Assembly (NCBI RefSeq): GCF_012910905.1
Contig: NZ_WTVN01000001.1
Coordinates: 310,001 to 374,000 of the forward strand
DNA: 64,000 nt
Reading direction: 5' to 3'
Origin: Aromatoleum toluvorans
GTDB lineage: Bacteria > Pseudomonadota > Gammaproteobacteria > Burkholderiales > Rhodocyclaceae
In this document: in pieces, positions 31,800 through 39,724 of the stretch
Layout: every line of letters starts with the position of its first letter
Position numbering within the stretch: position 1 is the first letter of the stretch
The notes under the pieces: model-generated
Databases searched by the model: none
Told to the model about the DNA's origin: nothing
Seen by the model: the letters and a program-made list of their open reading frames with translations, nothing else
Translations under genes and position numbers: made by a program

Positions 31800-32090
31800 A
31801 TGTACTCGATCCAGCAGACTGACACCTTCGCGAAGTGGCTTTCCGGCTTGCGGGACGCACGTGCCAAGGCGCGCATCGTTGCCCGCCTGCGCATGGCGGG
31901 TAACGGCAACCTCGGGGACGTGAAGAGCGTCGGCAACGGTGTGTCGGAGATGCGAATCGACGTCGGACCGGGATACCGGGTGTATTACACGCGCCGCGGC
32001 GAGATCGTCATCGTGCTCCTCGTGGGCGGCGACAAGTCCTCGCAGGCGCGCGACATTCAGCGCGCGCAGAAACTGGCGCAGGAGGTTTGA
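31800..32090 (+). CDS. RelE/ParE-superfamily toxin (HI1419-type)
   Basis: A 96-residue small basic protein. It matches the addiction-module killer family related to RelE: TFAKWLSGLRDARAKARI near the N-terminus, then GVSEMRIDVGPGYRVYYTRRG and the C-terminal LLVGGDKSSQARDI. Family members are ribosome-dependent mRNA nucleases or gyrase poisons; which applies here cannot be read. The toxin gene precedes the antitoxin gene, as in higBA-like systems, and the antitoxin start is two bases after its stop. The surrounding genes are housekeeping, so the pair is probably a local insertion between lysS and mnmC. Confidence 0.88.
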   Translation: MYSIQQTDTFAKWLSGLRDARAKARIVARLRMAGNGNLGDVKSVGNGVSEMRIDVGPGYRVYYTRRGEIVIVLLVGGDKSSQARDIQRAQKLAQEV

Positions 32091-32092
32091 AC

Positions 32093-32398
32093 ATGACTGA
32101 ACATCTCACCGATTTCGACGCCGCGGACTACCTCGATAGCGACGAGGCGATCGCCGAATACCTGACTGCGATCCTTGAACAGGACGACTCCGACCTCACC
32201 ATCAAGGCGCTGGGCGACGTGGCCAAGGCGCGCGGCATGGCCGAGATCGCGCGCGCCACGGGTCTGGGCCGCGAGAGCCTGTACAAGGCGTTCCGCCCCG
32301 GCGCCCATCCACGCTTCGACACTGTACTGAAAGTCATGAAAGCCCTCGGCGTGAAGATGACCGCCGTTCCGGCCGAACATGGGCCGCAACCAGGCTGA
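32093..32398 (+). CDS. Helix-turn-helix antitoxin (HI1420-type)
   Basis: A 101-residue partner of the toxin. The C-terminal half holds a helix-turn-helix, GMAEIARATGLGRESLYKAF, followed by DTVLKVMKALGVKM, the pattern of the addiction-module antidote family. The N-terminal half is acidic (DFDAADYLDSDEAIAEYL), suited to binding the basic toxin. The ribosome site GGAGG lies at the end of the toxin gene, so the antitoxin should be made efficiently. It likely represses the operon through the GTATCC-N4-GGATAC dyad. Confidence 0.88.
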   Translation: MTEHLTDFDAADYLDSDEAIAEYLTAILEQDDSDLTIKALGDVAKARGMAEIARATGLGRESLYKAFRPGAHPRFDTVLKVMKALGVKMTAVPAEHGPQPG

Positions 32399-32409
32399 AT
32401 CGCCCCTCT

Positions 32410-32432
32410 GCACCCTGCATTTTGTAGGGTGC
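32410..32432. terminator. Hairpin after the toxin-antitoxin pair
   Basis: Arms GCACCCTGCA and TGTAGGGTGC (one G-T pair) around TTT, 11 bases after the antitoxin stop. No T-run follows, so it may be a weak or Rho-assisted terminator. Confidence 0.4.
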
Positions 32433-32521
32433 CGCCCCGGAAATCGCCGCTAACTTGAGCCCAGGCTCCGACAATCAGCGTCGCGCCAACGTCGGTTCTC
32501 GCCTTCAGTACCTGAATCGCC

Positions 32522-34429
32522 ATGCCCATCGAACCCGCCCGCCTGAGCTTCACCGAAGAAGGCACGCCCTGCTCCACGGCCTTTGGCGACGTGTATCACT
32601 CGCGTGACGGCGGCCTGGAGCAGGCGCGGCACGTCTTCATCGCGGGCAACGAGCTGCCGGGGCGCTGGCAGCGGCGCGAGCGCTTCACGATCGTCGAAAC
32701 GGGTTTCGGCCTCGGGCTGAACTTCCTCGCCACCTGGGCGGCGTGGCGGGACGACCCGCGACGCTGCGGGCGGCTGCACTTCGTGTCGGTCGAGCGCCAC
32801 CCCTTCCGCCGTGAGGATCTGGCGACGCTGCACGCGCGCTGGCCGGAGCTCGCACCGCTGACGGCCGAGCTGCAGGCACAGTGGCCGGTGCTGATGCCGG
32901 GCCTGCATCGCCTCCACCTCGATGGCGGCCGCATCATCCTGACGCTGATGCTCGGCGACGCGCTCGAACTGCTCCCGCAACTGCAATGCCGCGCCGATGC
33001 GTTCTATCTGGACGGGTTTTCCCCCGCCGCCAACCCCGAACTGTGGTCCGCCGAGCTGCTGCACGAGCTGCCGCAGCTCGCCGCCCCCGGTGCGACGCTC
33101 GCGACCTGGTCGGTGACGGGCACGGTGCGCCGCGCGCTCGCGGAGACCGGGTTCCGCTGCGAGAAGGCCGAGGGTTTCGGCGGCAAGCGCGAGATGCTGC
33201 GCGCACAGTTCGACGCCCCCGCTTCGGCGCCCGTGGGGGACTCACCCCGGCACGCGCTGGTGCTCGGCGCCGGTCTTGCCGGCAGCAGCATCGCGAACCG
33301 CCTCGCCGAGCGCGGCTGGAGCGTGGAGGTGATCGACGCTGCCGCCGGCCCCGGTGCCGGCGCGTCGGGAAACCTGAGCGGGGTGCTGCGGCCGCTGCCG
33401 AGCCTCGACGACAACCGCCTCGCCCGCATCACCCGAGCCGGCGCGCTGTATGGCCTGCGCCACCTGCGGCGTCTGAGCGAACTCGGCCTCCCCGTGCGCT
33501 GGGACGCCTGCGGGGTGCTGCACCTCGCGCGCGATCCGGTGCACGAGGAGAAGCAGCGGCGCGTCGTGGAGGCCGCGCAGGCCCCCGACGATTTCCTGCG
33601 TTTCGTCGACCGCGAGCAGGCCGCGGAGCTCGCCGGCTGGCCGGTCGCGCAGGGCGGCTGGTGGTTCCCGGGGGGCGGCTGGGTAAATCCGCCCAGCCTG
33701 TGCGCGGCGAACCTGGCGGCCTTCCCGCAACACATCCGCTGTCATTACGACCGCAGCGTCGCTGCGCTGGAGCACGGCCCTTCGGGTTGGCGCGCACTCG
33801 ATGCGGCCGGGCAGACGATCGCCGCGGCGCCGGTCGCGATCCTCGCCAACGGCACCGGCATCGGGCAATTCCCGCAGGCGGCGGCCCTCCCCGTGCGCAG
33901 CGCGCGGGGCCAGGTGAGCCACCTGCCCGCCCTGCCGGGCAGCGCACCGCGCGTCGTCGTGTGCCGGCTCGGCTACGTCAGCCCGGAGATCGACGGCGTG
34001 CGCTGTGCCGGCGCCACCTTCTCGGTGGACGACGACGACCCGGAATTGCGCCTCGCCGATCACCGCGAAAACCTCGCGAAACTCAACTTCATCCTGCCGG
34101 ACTTTGCCTCCGGCCTGGACCCGGCGCAACTCGGCGGACGCGTCGGATTCCGGCCGGCCTCTCCGGATCGCCTGCCGATGATCGGCGCGATCCCGTCGAT
34201 TCTCCAGGCCGAGCGCAGCACGCCGCTGGCATCCATCCCGCGCCACCCGGGCCTGTATGCGGTGGAAGGATTCGGCGCGCGCGGACTCGTCTGGGCCGCG
34301 CTCGCGGCCGAACTGCTGGCGAGCGAGCTTGCCGGCGACGCCCTGCCACTCGAACGCGCCCTCGTCGACGCCCTCGACCCCGCCCGTTATCTCCTCCGCC
34401 CCCCGCGCCGCGCCGTCGCGGAGGAATGA
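32522..34429 (+). CDS. mnmC: Bifunctional tRNA mnm5U methyltransferase/oxidoreductase MnmC
   Basis: A 635-residue fusion. Residues 1-235 are the methyltransferase part (IVETGFGLGLNFLATWAAW, FYLDGFSPAANPELW) that methylates nm5s2U to mnm5s2U. The rest is the FAD-dependent part with the dinucleotide motif VLGAGLAGSSIANRLAERG and the C-terminal GVEGFGARGLVWA-like block, which removes the carboxymethyl group from cmnm5s2U. Both act on the wobble uridine of tRNAs, the same position modified by SelU elsewhere in this window. Start MPIEPARLSF is typical of betaproteobacterial MnmC; no strong ribosome site precedes it. Confidence 0.93.
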   Translation: MPIEPARLSFTEEGTPCSTAFGDVYHSRDGGLEQARHVFIAGNELPGRWQRRERFTIVETGFGLGLNFLATWAAWRDDPRRCGRLHFVSVERHPFRREDLATLHARWPELAPLTAELQAQWPVLMPGLHRLHLDGGRIILTLMLGDALELLPQLQCRADAFYLDGFSPAANPELWSAELLHELPQLAAPGATLATWSVTGTVRRALAETGFRCEKAEGFGGKREMLRAQFDAPASAPVGDSPRHALVLGAGLAGSSIANRLAERGWSVEVIDAAAGPGAGASGNLSGVLRPLPSLDDNRLARITRAGALYGLRHLRRLSELGLPVRWDACGVLHLARDPVHEEKQRRVVEAAQAPDDFLRFVDREQAAELAGWPVAQGGWWFPGGGWVNPPSLCAANLAAFPQHIRCHYDRSVAALEHGPSGWRALDAAGQTIAAAPVAILANGTGIGQFPQAAALPVRSARGQVSHLPALPGSAPRVVVCRLGYVSPEIDGVRCAGATFSVDDDDPELRLADHRENLAKLNFILPDFASGLDPAQLGGRVGFRPASPDRLPMIGAIPSILQAERSTPLASIPRHPGLYAVEGFGARGLVWAALAAELLASELAGDALPLERALVDALDPARYLLRPPRRAVAEE

Positions 34430-34808
34430 GGTGCGGCCGGCGGTGGAAACATCGCGTTACAGGCGGATTTCGGCTTCGTGGTATCTGTGGAGACACTTCT
34501 CCCGGTATGATCTTCTGCGTCGAGAACGGCCATCCACGCCAGTCTTACCCATGACGAAGAGGTGGATATCGATGCTTTGCGAATAAACCCGGGAACGCGT
34601 CGGGAGCATGGGCCTCACGGCTCGGGAAAACGCCTCGGCGGGCGAAATCGACGGGGACGTCCCTGCTCTGCTATCTAAAATGGAACAAAGAAGCTTGGAC
34701 TCCACTCTCCCTTTCGACCTTGACGCACCTGCATCGTCGCCTGCCGGCTCGGCAGGCACGAGAAGAAGGTGTGTGCCCGCCACGTCATCCGTTCCGCAGT
34801 GAGGTCTT
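34430..34808. other. Intergenic region upstream of the NarL-type two-component operon
   Basis: About 379 bases. A perfect dyad GCCTGCCG/CGGCAGGC around GCT lies at 34739-34757, about 50 bases before the kinase start; it has no T-run and could be an operator. A 64-residue open frame at 34608-34802 lacks a convincing ribosome site and resembles nothing; I do not call it a gene. Confidence 0.5.
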
Positions 34809-36368
34809 ATGCCCCGGGAGCTGGTGGATTATCGAGACAGTGAAGAAGCCCTGCGTGCCAGCGAAGCGCGGCTGCACGAGGCGCAGGCTGTCGGCCGCAT
34901 GGGCGACTGGGAGCTGGATCGCGATACCGGTTCGATGAGTTGGTCCCCGCAGCTTTTCCGCCTGTTCGAGCGTTCGAGCGCCCTGGGGACGCCTGACCTG
35001 AACGAGGCGCTCGGCTATTACTCGCTCGAATCCGTGGAGCTCACGCGGGCGGCATTCTGGGCAGCCATCGATACCGGGAACCGCCGCGAGCTGGAGCAGA
35101 CGGTGCTGCTGCCGTCGGGAGCGGAACGCTACCATGCCACGACCATCGTTCCCGTGAAGGACGGCAGCGGCAGGGTGTGCAAGCTGTACGGGACGACGCA
35201 GGACATCACCGAACGCAAGCTCGCGGAACAGGAACTGCGCCGCAAGACGTACGAGATCGAGGATCTGTATCAGAACGCGCCCTGCGGTTACTACTCGCTC
35301 GACGCGAACGGGCTGATCATCCGGATCAACGACACGCAGCTGCGCTGGCAGGGGTACGAGCGGGAGGAGGTCGTCGGCCGCATGCACGCCGCCGAGCTCT
35401 TCAGTCCCGCCAGTCGCGCCTTGTTCGGGCAGGTTTTCCGCACGTTCAAGAGAATGGGCGTCCTGCACAACATGGACATGGAACTGCTGCGCAAGGATGG
35501 CTCGATTCTGAATGTGCTCATGAGCTCGACGGCGATTTTCGATGCGCAGGGGAATTTCGTCGCCAGCCGCACGGTGCTGTCGGACAATACCGACCGCAAG
35601 CAGCTCGAACTCGAACGCACGGCCCACGCGACCCGCCTCGCGGATCTTTCGCGGCACATGGTCGACGTGCAGGAGAACGAACGCCGCAAGTTCGCCTCGG
35701 CGCTGCACGACCATACCAGCCCCAACCTGGCGGCCCTGCAGCTGACGCTGACCAACCTGGCGCGGGCACTGCCGCCTGCTGCGCTCCCGGGACTCCAGCC
35801 CCTGCTCGACGATGCGCAGGCACTGCTCCTCGACACGACCAGCGGCATCCGCGACATCTGCACCAATCTGCGCCCGGCGACGCTCGATTACGCCGGGTTG
35901 ATCCCTGCCGTGCAGGACTATGCACAGCAGTTCAGGCTCCGCACCGGTATCGAAGTGCACCTCGATACCGCCGACTTCACCATGCAGTTGCCCTCGAACG
36001 TCCAGTCGCTGCTCTTCCGCATCGCGCAGGAAGCCCTGACGAATTGCGCGAAGCACGCGCGCGCGCGGAACATCCGCATCCATCTGTCGAACCGCGACAC
36101 CCGCCTGGTGATGCGGATCGCCGACGACGGCGTCGGCTTCGATCCGCATCACCTGGGCGAGGCGGGCACGACGTCGCCGGGAATCGGTCTGATCACGATG
36201 AGGGAGCGGGCGGAATTTGCGGGCGGACGGTTCTCGCTGCGCTCGCACCCGCAATCGGGAACCGAAATCAAGGTGACGTTCGACGTCGGCAGGAGCGGGG
36301 TTCTGAGGCCGGCCCGCCGGGCCAGCGATTTCGCGAACGGCACCACGCTACCCACGGGAACGCAATGA
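34809..36368 (+). CDS. Cytoplasmic PAS-PAS sensor histidine kinase (NarX/HisKA_3 type)
   Basis: A 519-residue kinase with no membrane segment. Two PAS domains come first: residues about 20-140 (GDWELDRDTGSMSWS ... GTTQDITERK) and about 150-270 (APCGYYSLDANGLIIRINDT). The dimerisation/phospho-His helix reads FASALHDHTSPNLAALQ and the ATPase has ALTNCAKHARA and DDGVGFDPHHL. This is the NarX/UhpB class. The stop overlaps the start of the response regulator (ATGA), so the two form a pair. A signal such as redox state, or a cofactor bound in PAS, is possible but unproven. The ribosome site is GTGAGG just before the ATG. Confidence 0.88.
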   Translation: MPRELVDYRDSEEALRASEARLHEAQAVGRMGDWELDRDTGSMSWSPQLFRLFERSSALGTPDLNEALGYYSLESVELTRAAFWAAIDTGNRRELEQTVLLPSGAERYHATTIVPVKDGSGRVCKLYGTTQDITERKLAEQELRRKTYEIEDLYQNAPCGYYSLDANGLIIRINDTQLRWQGYEREEVVGRMHAAELFSPASRALFGQVFRTFKRMGVLHNMDMELLRKDGSILNVLMSSTAIFDAQGNFVASRTVLSDNTDRKQLELERTAHATRLADLSRHMVDVQENERRKFASALHDHTSPNLAALQLTLTNLARALPPAALPGLQPLLDDAQALLLDTTSGIRDICTNLRPATLDYAGLIPAVQDYAQQFRLRTGIEVHLDTADFTMQLPSNVQSLLFRIAQEALTNCAKHARARNIRIHLSNRDTRLVMRIADDGVGFDPHHLGEAGTTSPGIGLITMRERAEFAGGRFSLRSHPQSGTEIKVTFDVGRSGVLRPARRASDFANGTTLPTGTQ

Positions 36369-37021
36369 CTAACGCCAAGGTACATATCGCCCTCGCCGAC
36401 GATCACCGGATGTTCCTCCATGCCCTGCGCGCGCTGCTGGAGAAGGAGCCCGGCATCGACGTCGTCGGTGTCGCGGGCACCGGCGAGGAGTTGCTGGCGA
36501 TCGCCGCACACAAGCCGGTCGACATCGCCTGCATGGACATCGGAATGCCGGCGATGAACGGCATCGAGACGACGCGGCGCCTGCTCGCGCTGCGGCCGAA
36601 CATCAAGGTGATCGGCGTGTCGGCATTCTCCGACCGCCAGTTCGTGCTCGACCTGCTCAACGCCGGCGCGCGCGGCTACGTGACCAAGGCCGAAGCGGGC
36701 GAAGAGCTGTTGCGCGCAATCCATACGGTGCAGCTCGGCAAGACCTACCTGTGCCCCGACGTCGCCGCGACGGTGACGAATGCGCTGCTGGACAATGTGC
36801 CGCGCGACATCGCCACGCCGCGCATCACCGCGCGCGAACGCCAGGTGCTGCAGCTGATTGCGGAAGGGCACACCTCGGTACGCATCGCCGAGCGCCTGCA
36901 CCTCGCCGCCTCGACGGTCGAGGTGCACCGCCGCAACATCATGCGCAAGCTCGATCTGCACAGCGTCGCGGAGTTGACGAAATATGCGATCCGCAACGGC
37001 ATCACGACGATTTCCGGATGA
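36365..37021 (+). CDS. NarL/FixJ-family response regulator
   Basis: A 218-residue two-domain regulator. The receiver carries the acidic pocket ADDHR and phospho-acceptor Asp58 (ACMDIGMPAMNG); the switch Lys is in GARGYVTKAEAGEE. The C-terminal LuxR-type helix-turn-helix is TARERQVLQLIAEG ... TVEVHRRNIMRKLDLHS. Its ATG overlaps the kinase stop. The phasin gene follows 168 bases later on the same strand and may or may not be a target. Confidence 0.92.
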   Translation: MTNAKVHIALADDHRMFLHALRALLEKEPGIDVVGVAGTGEELLAIAAHKPVDIACMDIGMPAMNGIETTRRLLALRPNIKVIGVSAFSDRQFVLDLLNAGARGYVTKAEAGEELLRAIHTVQLGKTYLCPDVAATVTNALLDNVPRDIATPRITARERQVLQLIAEGHTSVRIAERLHLAASTVEVHRRNIMRKLDLHSVAELTKYAIRNGITTISG

Positions 37022-37189
37022 GCCGGGGCCCCGCGCCAGAATACCGGTAAACACGTACGTAAAACACGCAGAACGATGTATGTCAGACGCAATGTTTGCA
37101 ACGTAGCATTCGAGTTCCCCCACGCACCCTGCGCCCAGACGACAGAGATCCGACCGCGCGTGACCACACATAGCTGAGGAGAGCTCGAC

Positions 37190-37732
37190 ATGAACAACTA
37201 CGTATCCGCACAAAAGCTGGCAAAGGCCACGAACGGCAACATCGAGGCCTTCCAGTCCTTCGCCGAAATCATCTTCAGTGCGACCGAACGCCTGGTCGCC
37301 CTCAACATCAACGCAGCCCGCACGGCCTGCACCTGCGCCTCCCAGAGTGCCGCCCCGGTGGTCGAAGGGGATCTGCGCGGACAGTTCGCTTCCCGCATGA
37401 ACGCCCAGGGCAAATCGCTCGAGCAAGCCGCGGAATACTTCCGCTGCGTCAACGAACTGTTCCTCGAGACGCAGGGCGATATCGCAGCCTTCGGTACCCG
37501 GCAACTCAACGAGCTCACGAGCGGTTTCGGCGAGTTCATGGAGCAGGTCGCCCAGTCCGCGCCCGCCGGCAGCAGCGATTTCGTCGATGCGCTCAAGACG
37601 GCGATGACCAACGCCAGCACGGCGTATGAAAACTTCGTCAAGACCAGCCGCGACGTTGCCGAAACCAACCTCGCAGCCGCGAGCAGCGCACTTCAGCCGA
37701 TGCTGGCTGCGAAGAGCCGCAAGGCGGCCTGA
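37190..37732 (+). CDS. Phasin family protein (PHA granule-associated)
   Basis: A 180-residue, mostly helical protein of the phasin_2 type: SAQKLAKATNGNIEAFQSFAEIIFSATERLVALNINAA is split over several helices, with SLEQAAEYFRCVNE and NASTAYENFVKTSRDVAE later. Phasins coat polyhydroxyalkanoate granules and control their size. A good ribosome site (GAGGAG) precedes the ATG, and a strong terminator follows, so the gene is likely expressed alone. Two adjacent cysteine residues (ACTCAS) are a little unusual for a phasin. Confidence 0.85.
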   Translation: MNNYVSAQKLAKATNGNIEAFQSFAEIIFSATERLVALNINAARTACTCASQSAAPVVEGDLRGQFASRMNAQGKSLEQAAEYFRCVNELFLETQGDIAAFGTRQLNELTSGFGEFMEQVAQSAPAGSSDFVDALKTAMTNASTAYENFVKTSRDVAETNLAAASSALQPMLAAKSRKAA

Positions 37733-37766
37733 CCATAGGGGCGCCTCAGCGCCATCGAGCTGTCGC

Positions 37767-37796
37767 AAGGGGGCGGAAACGCCCCCTTTTCTTTTC
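37767..37796 (+). terminator. Rho-independent terminator after the phasin gene
   Basis: Stem GGGGGCG/CGCCCCC around the tetraloop GAAA (37769-37786), flanked by AA and TTTT and followed by CTTTTCTT. Confidence 0.93.
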
Positions 37797-38005
37797 TTCC
37801 GCCCTGGAACCGCAGTCAGCCCGGCCATAGCCCCTGCTGCTCGAGCTTCAGCGACTCGATGCGCATGCAGGCTCGTGCGGCGGGACATTGCATTCGACGA
37901 CCTCGGGCGAGCCGGGATATCCGGACGCGCGTTCGCCGCCCGCTTTGCTTGACTTCAAATCGTTTTACTTCCATTCTTGCGGCATTCCGCGGTCACTTCG
38001 GCAGA

Positions 38006-39247
38006 ATGCCCATGAAGACTCTCGACAGCCGGACTGCGCTGGCGCTTCTGGCGGGTTGCCTCGCTTCTGCCCAGGTCGGCAAGGTGCCGCCCGCCCTCGC
38101 AGCGATTCGCGAACAGCTCGGGGTGGGCCTCATCCACGCAGGCTGGATCGCAACGGCCATCAACGCCGCAGCTGCAATGCTCGGCGTGATCGTCGGCCTC
38201 GCGCTCGCGCGCCTGGGAGCCGAGCGCGGGCTGCTGGCGGGGTTGCTGCTGATGGGTACCGGTTCCGCGCTGGGAGCCGCCGCTCCGGACGGCATGACGC
38301 TGATCGCATCACGCGCGTGCGAGGGCGCGGGCTTCGTGCTGGTCGTCGTCGCGGCGCCTTCCCTCCTCGCCGCCGCCGCGGCCGATGACCCCGCGCGCAG
38401 GCGGCGTCTGCTGACCCTGTGGAGCTGCTACATGCCGACCGGCATGGGGCTGATGATGGCCGTGGCGCCGCTGCTCCTGCAGCGCTACGGGTGGCGCGGG
38501 CTGTGGACGGCGAATGCCGTGGCAGTCGCGGCCTGCCTCCTCGCGGCCGTGCTGCTGCACCGACGCCTCGCCGAACGCGCCGGCCCGCGCCCGCCGCCGC
38601 TGCAGATGTTCACACGTGCGCGTCTCACCCAGCCGGCCTTCTGGCTGATGGGCGTGTGCTTCGGGAGCTATGCCGCAACATGGTTCATGATCGCAACCTG
38701 GCTGCCCTCGTTTGCGGTCGAGCACATGGGTTACACGGCCGAACACGCGACCTGGCTCACCGCCGTGGCGGTCGGCGGCAACATTCTCGGCAACCTGACC
38801 ACCGGGCCCTTGCTCGCAAGAGGCGTTCCGCGCTGGACGCTGCTCGTGGGCGTCATGGTGATGATGGGCGGGCTGGGCTGGTTCGTGTTCACGGCGGGCT
38901 ACGATCCGGTGCTGCGGTCGGTCGCGGCGGTCGTCGCCTGCAGCGCCGGCGGCCTTCTGCCCGCAGCCGTCATGGGCGGCATTCCCCTGCATGCGCACTC
39001 GCCGGCGGACATCGCGATCGGCAACGGCATCCTGATGCAGTGTTCGAACCTCGGGACTTTCGTCGGCGTACCGGCAATTGCCGCGCTCGCGACCGCCCTC
39101 GGGGGATGGGATGGCGGCCGCTGGCTGATTCCCCTGCTCGCGGGCGTCGGCGTGGCCGCGGCCTGGACATTCCGCGGAATCGAACGCCGGCACGATGCGA
39201 ATTCGCTCACCGGGTCGCCTGCGGCGACACTGGTCGAGCAGACTTAG
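38006..39247 (+). CDS. MFS-type transporter
   Basis: A 413-residue polytopic membrane protein with about twelve hydrophobic helices, for example AAAMLGVIVGLALARLG, LLVGVMVMMGGLGWFVF and LIPLLAGVGVAAAWTF. Charged short loops such as RRRRLL and PRWT between helices 6-7 and 8-9 fit the major facilitator fold. The substrate is unknown; the CynX-like layout does not point to one. It sits next to the phenol regulator region but is on the other side of the small flavoprotein gene. In-frame ATGs at 38006 and 38012 are both possible; no good ribosome site favours either. Confidence 0.8.
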   Translation: MPMKTLDSRTALALLAGCLASAQVGKVPPALAAIREQLGVGLIHAGWIATAINAAAAMLGVIVGLALARLGAERGLLAGLLLMGTGSALGAAAPDGMTLIASRACEGAGFVLVVVAAPSLLAAAAADDPARRRRLLTLWSCYMPTGMGLMMAVAPLLLQRYGWRGLWTANAVAVAACLLAAVLLHRRLAERAGPRPPPLQMFTRARLTQPAFWLMGVCFGSYAATWFMIATWLPSFAVEHMGYTAEHATWLTAVAVGGNILGNLTTGPLLARGVPRWTLLVGVMVMMGGLGWFVFTAGYDPVLRSVAAVVACSAGGLLPAAVMGGIPLHAHSPADIAIGNGILMQCSNLGTFVGVPAIAALATALGGWDGGRWLIPLLAGVGVAAAWTFRGIERRHDANSLTGSPAATLVEQT

Positions 39248-39256
39248 AACCGTACC

Positions 39257-39724
39257 CTACGCCGGGGCGCTGCAGTCGACCGCTTCGCGGTGCCCGAATC
39301 CGGCCGAGTTGTCGATGAAATACAGGCGCTCGGGCTCGAAGCGGTACCAGCGCACCTTTGCGAACGCCTTCACGATGGCCGCGGGGGCCTGCGCGAGCTT
39401 GCCGACGACCGGGAATTTCGCGCCGTAGAGTTCGCGCGCCCGCCTTTCCTCCTCGCCGGCGATCTCGACGGCCCGCCCTTCGGCCTGGATGCCCTTGATC
39501 TGCGGCCAGTCTGCGCAATCCTCCTGGATCGTGACGGCGATCCGGGCGTCGTGCGCAATGTTGCGGCTGTGGCGCGTGGTCGGCGCGGAGAGGAAGTACA
39601 GCCGCAAGCCGTCGTTCACGTAGAAGACCGCGGCGGCCCACACCCCGTCCTCGCCAAGCGACGCGATGGTCATCGCATGCTGCGCCTGCAGGTAGGCGAG
39701 CACTTTCGCCCGCGCTTCGCTCAT
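39257..39724 (-). CDS. Pyridoxamine-5'-phosphate-oxidase-fold protein (FMN-binding type)
   Basis: A 155-residue split-barrel protein. Blocks TIASLGEDGVWAAAVFYVNDG, RHSRNIAHDARIAVTIQED and KVRWYRFEPERLYFIDNSA match the YhbP/PNPOx-like family, which bind FMN or F420; catalytic role unknown. Its ATG overlaps the stop of the pdeR-like gene by four bases (ATGA), so it should be made along with the regulator. It converges with the MFS gene, nine bases away. Confidence 0.82.
   Translation of the reverse strand: MSEARAKVLAYLQAQHAMTIASLGEDGVWAAAVFYVNDGLRLYFLSAPTTRHSRNIAHDARIAVTIQEDCADWPQIKGIQAEGRAVEIAGEEERRARELYGAKFPVVGKLAQAPAAIVKAFAKVRWYRFEPERLYFIDNSAGFGHREAVDCSAPA

Noticed and set aside
34608-34802. 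Short 64-codon plus-strand frame before the two-component operon
   Set aside because: No good ribosome site, no recognisable sequence, and composition like neighbouring non-coding DNA.
34809-36368. Possible loss of the kinase function because the His box reads LHDHTSPNL
   Set aside because: The phospho-accepting HD pair is present and this wording is close to a known variant of the NarX-type His box, so it was not counted as defective.
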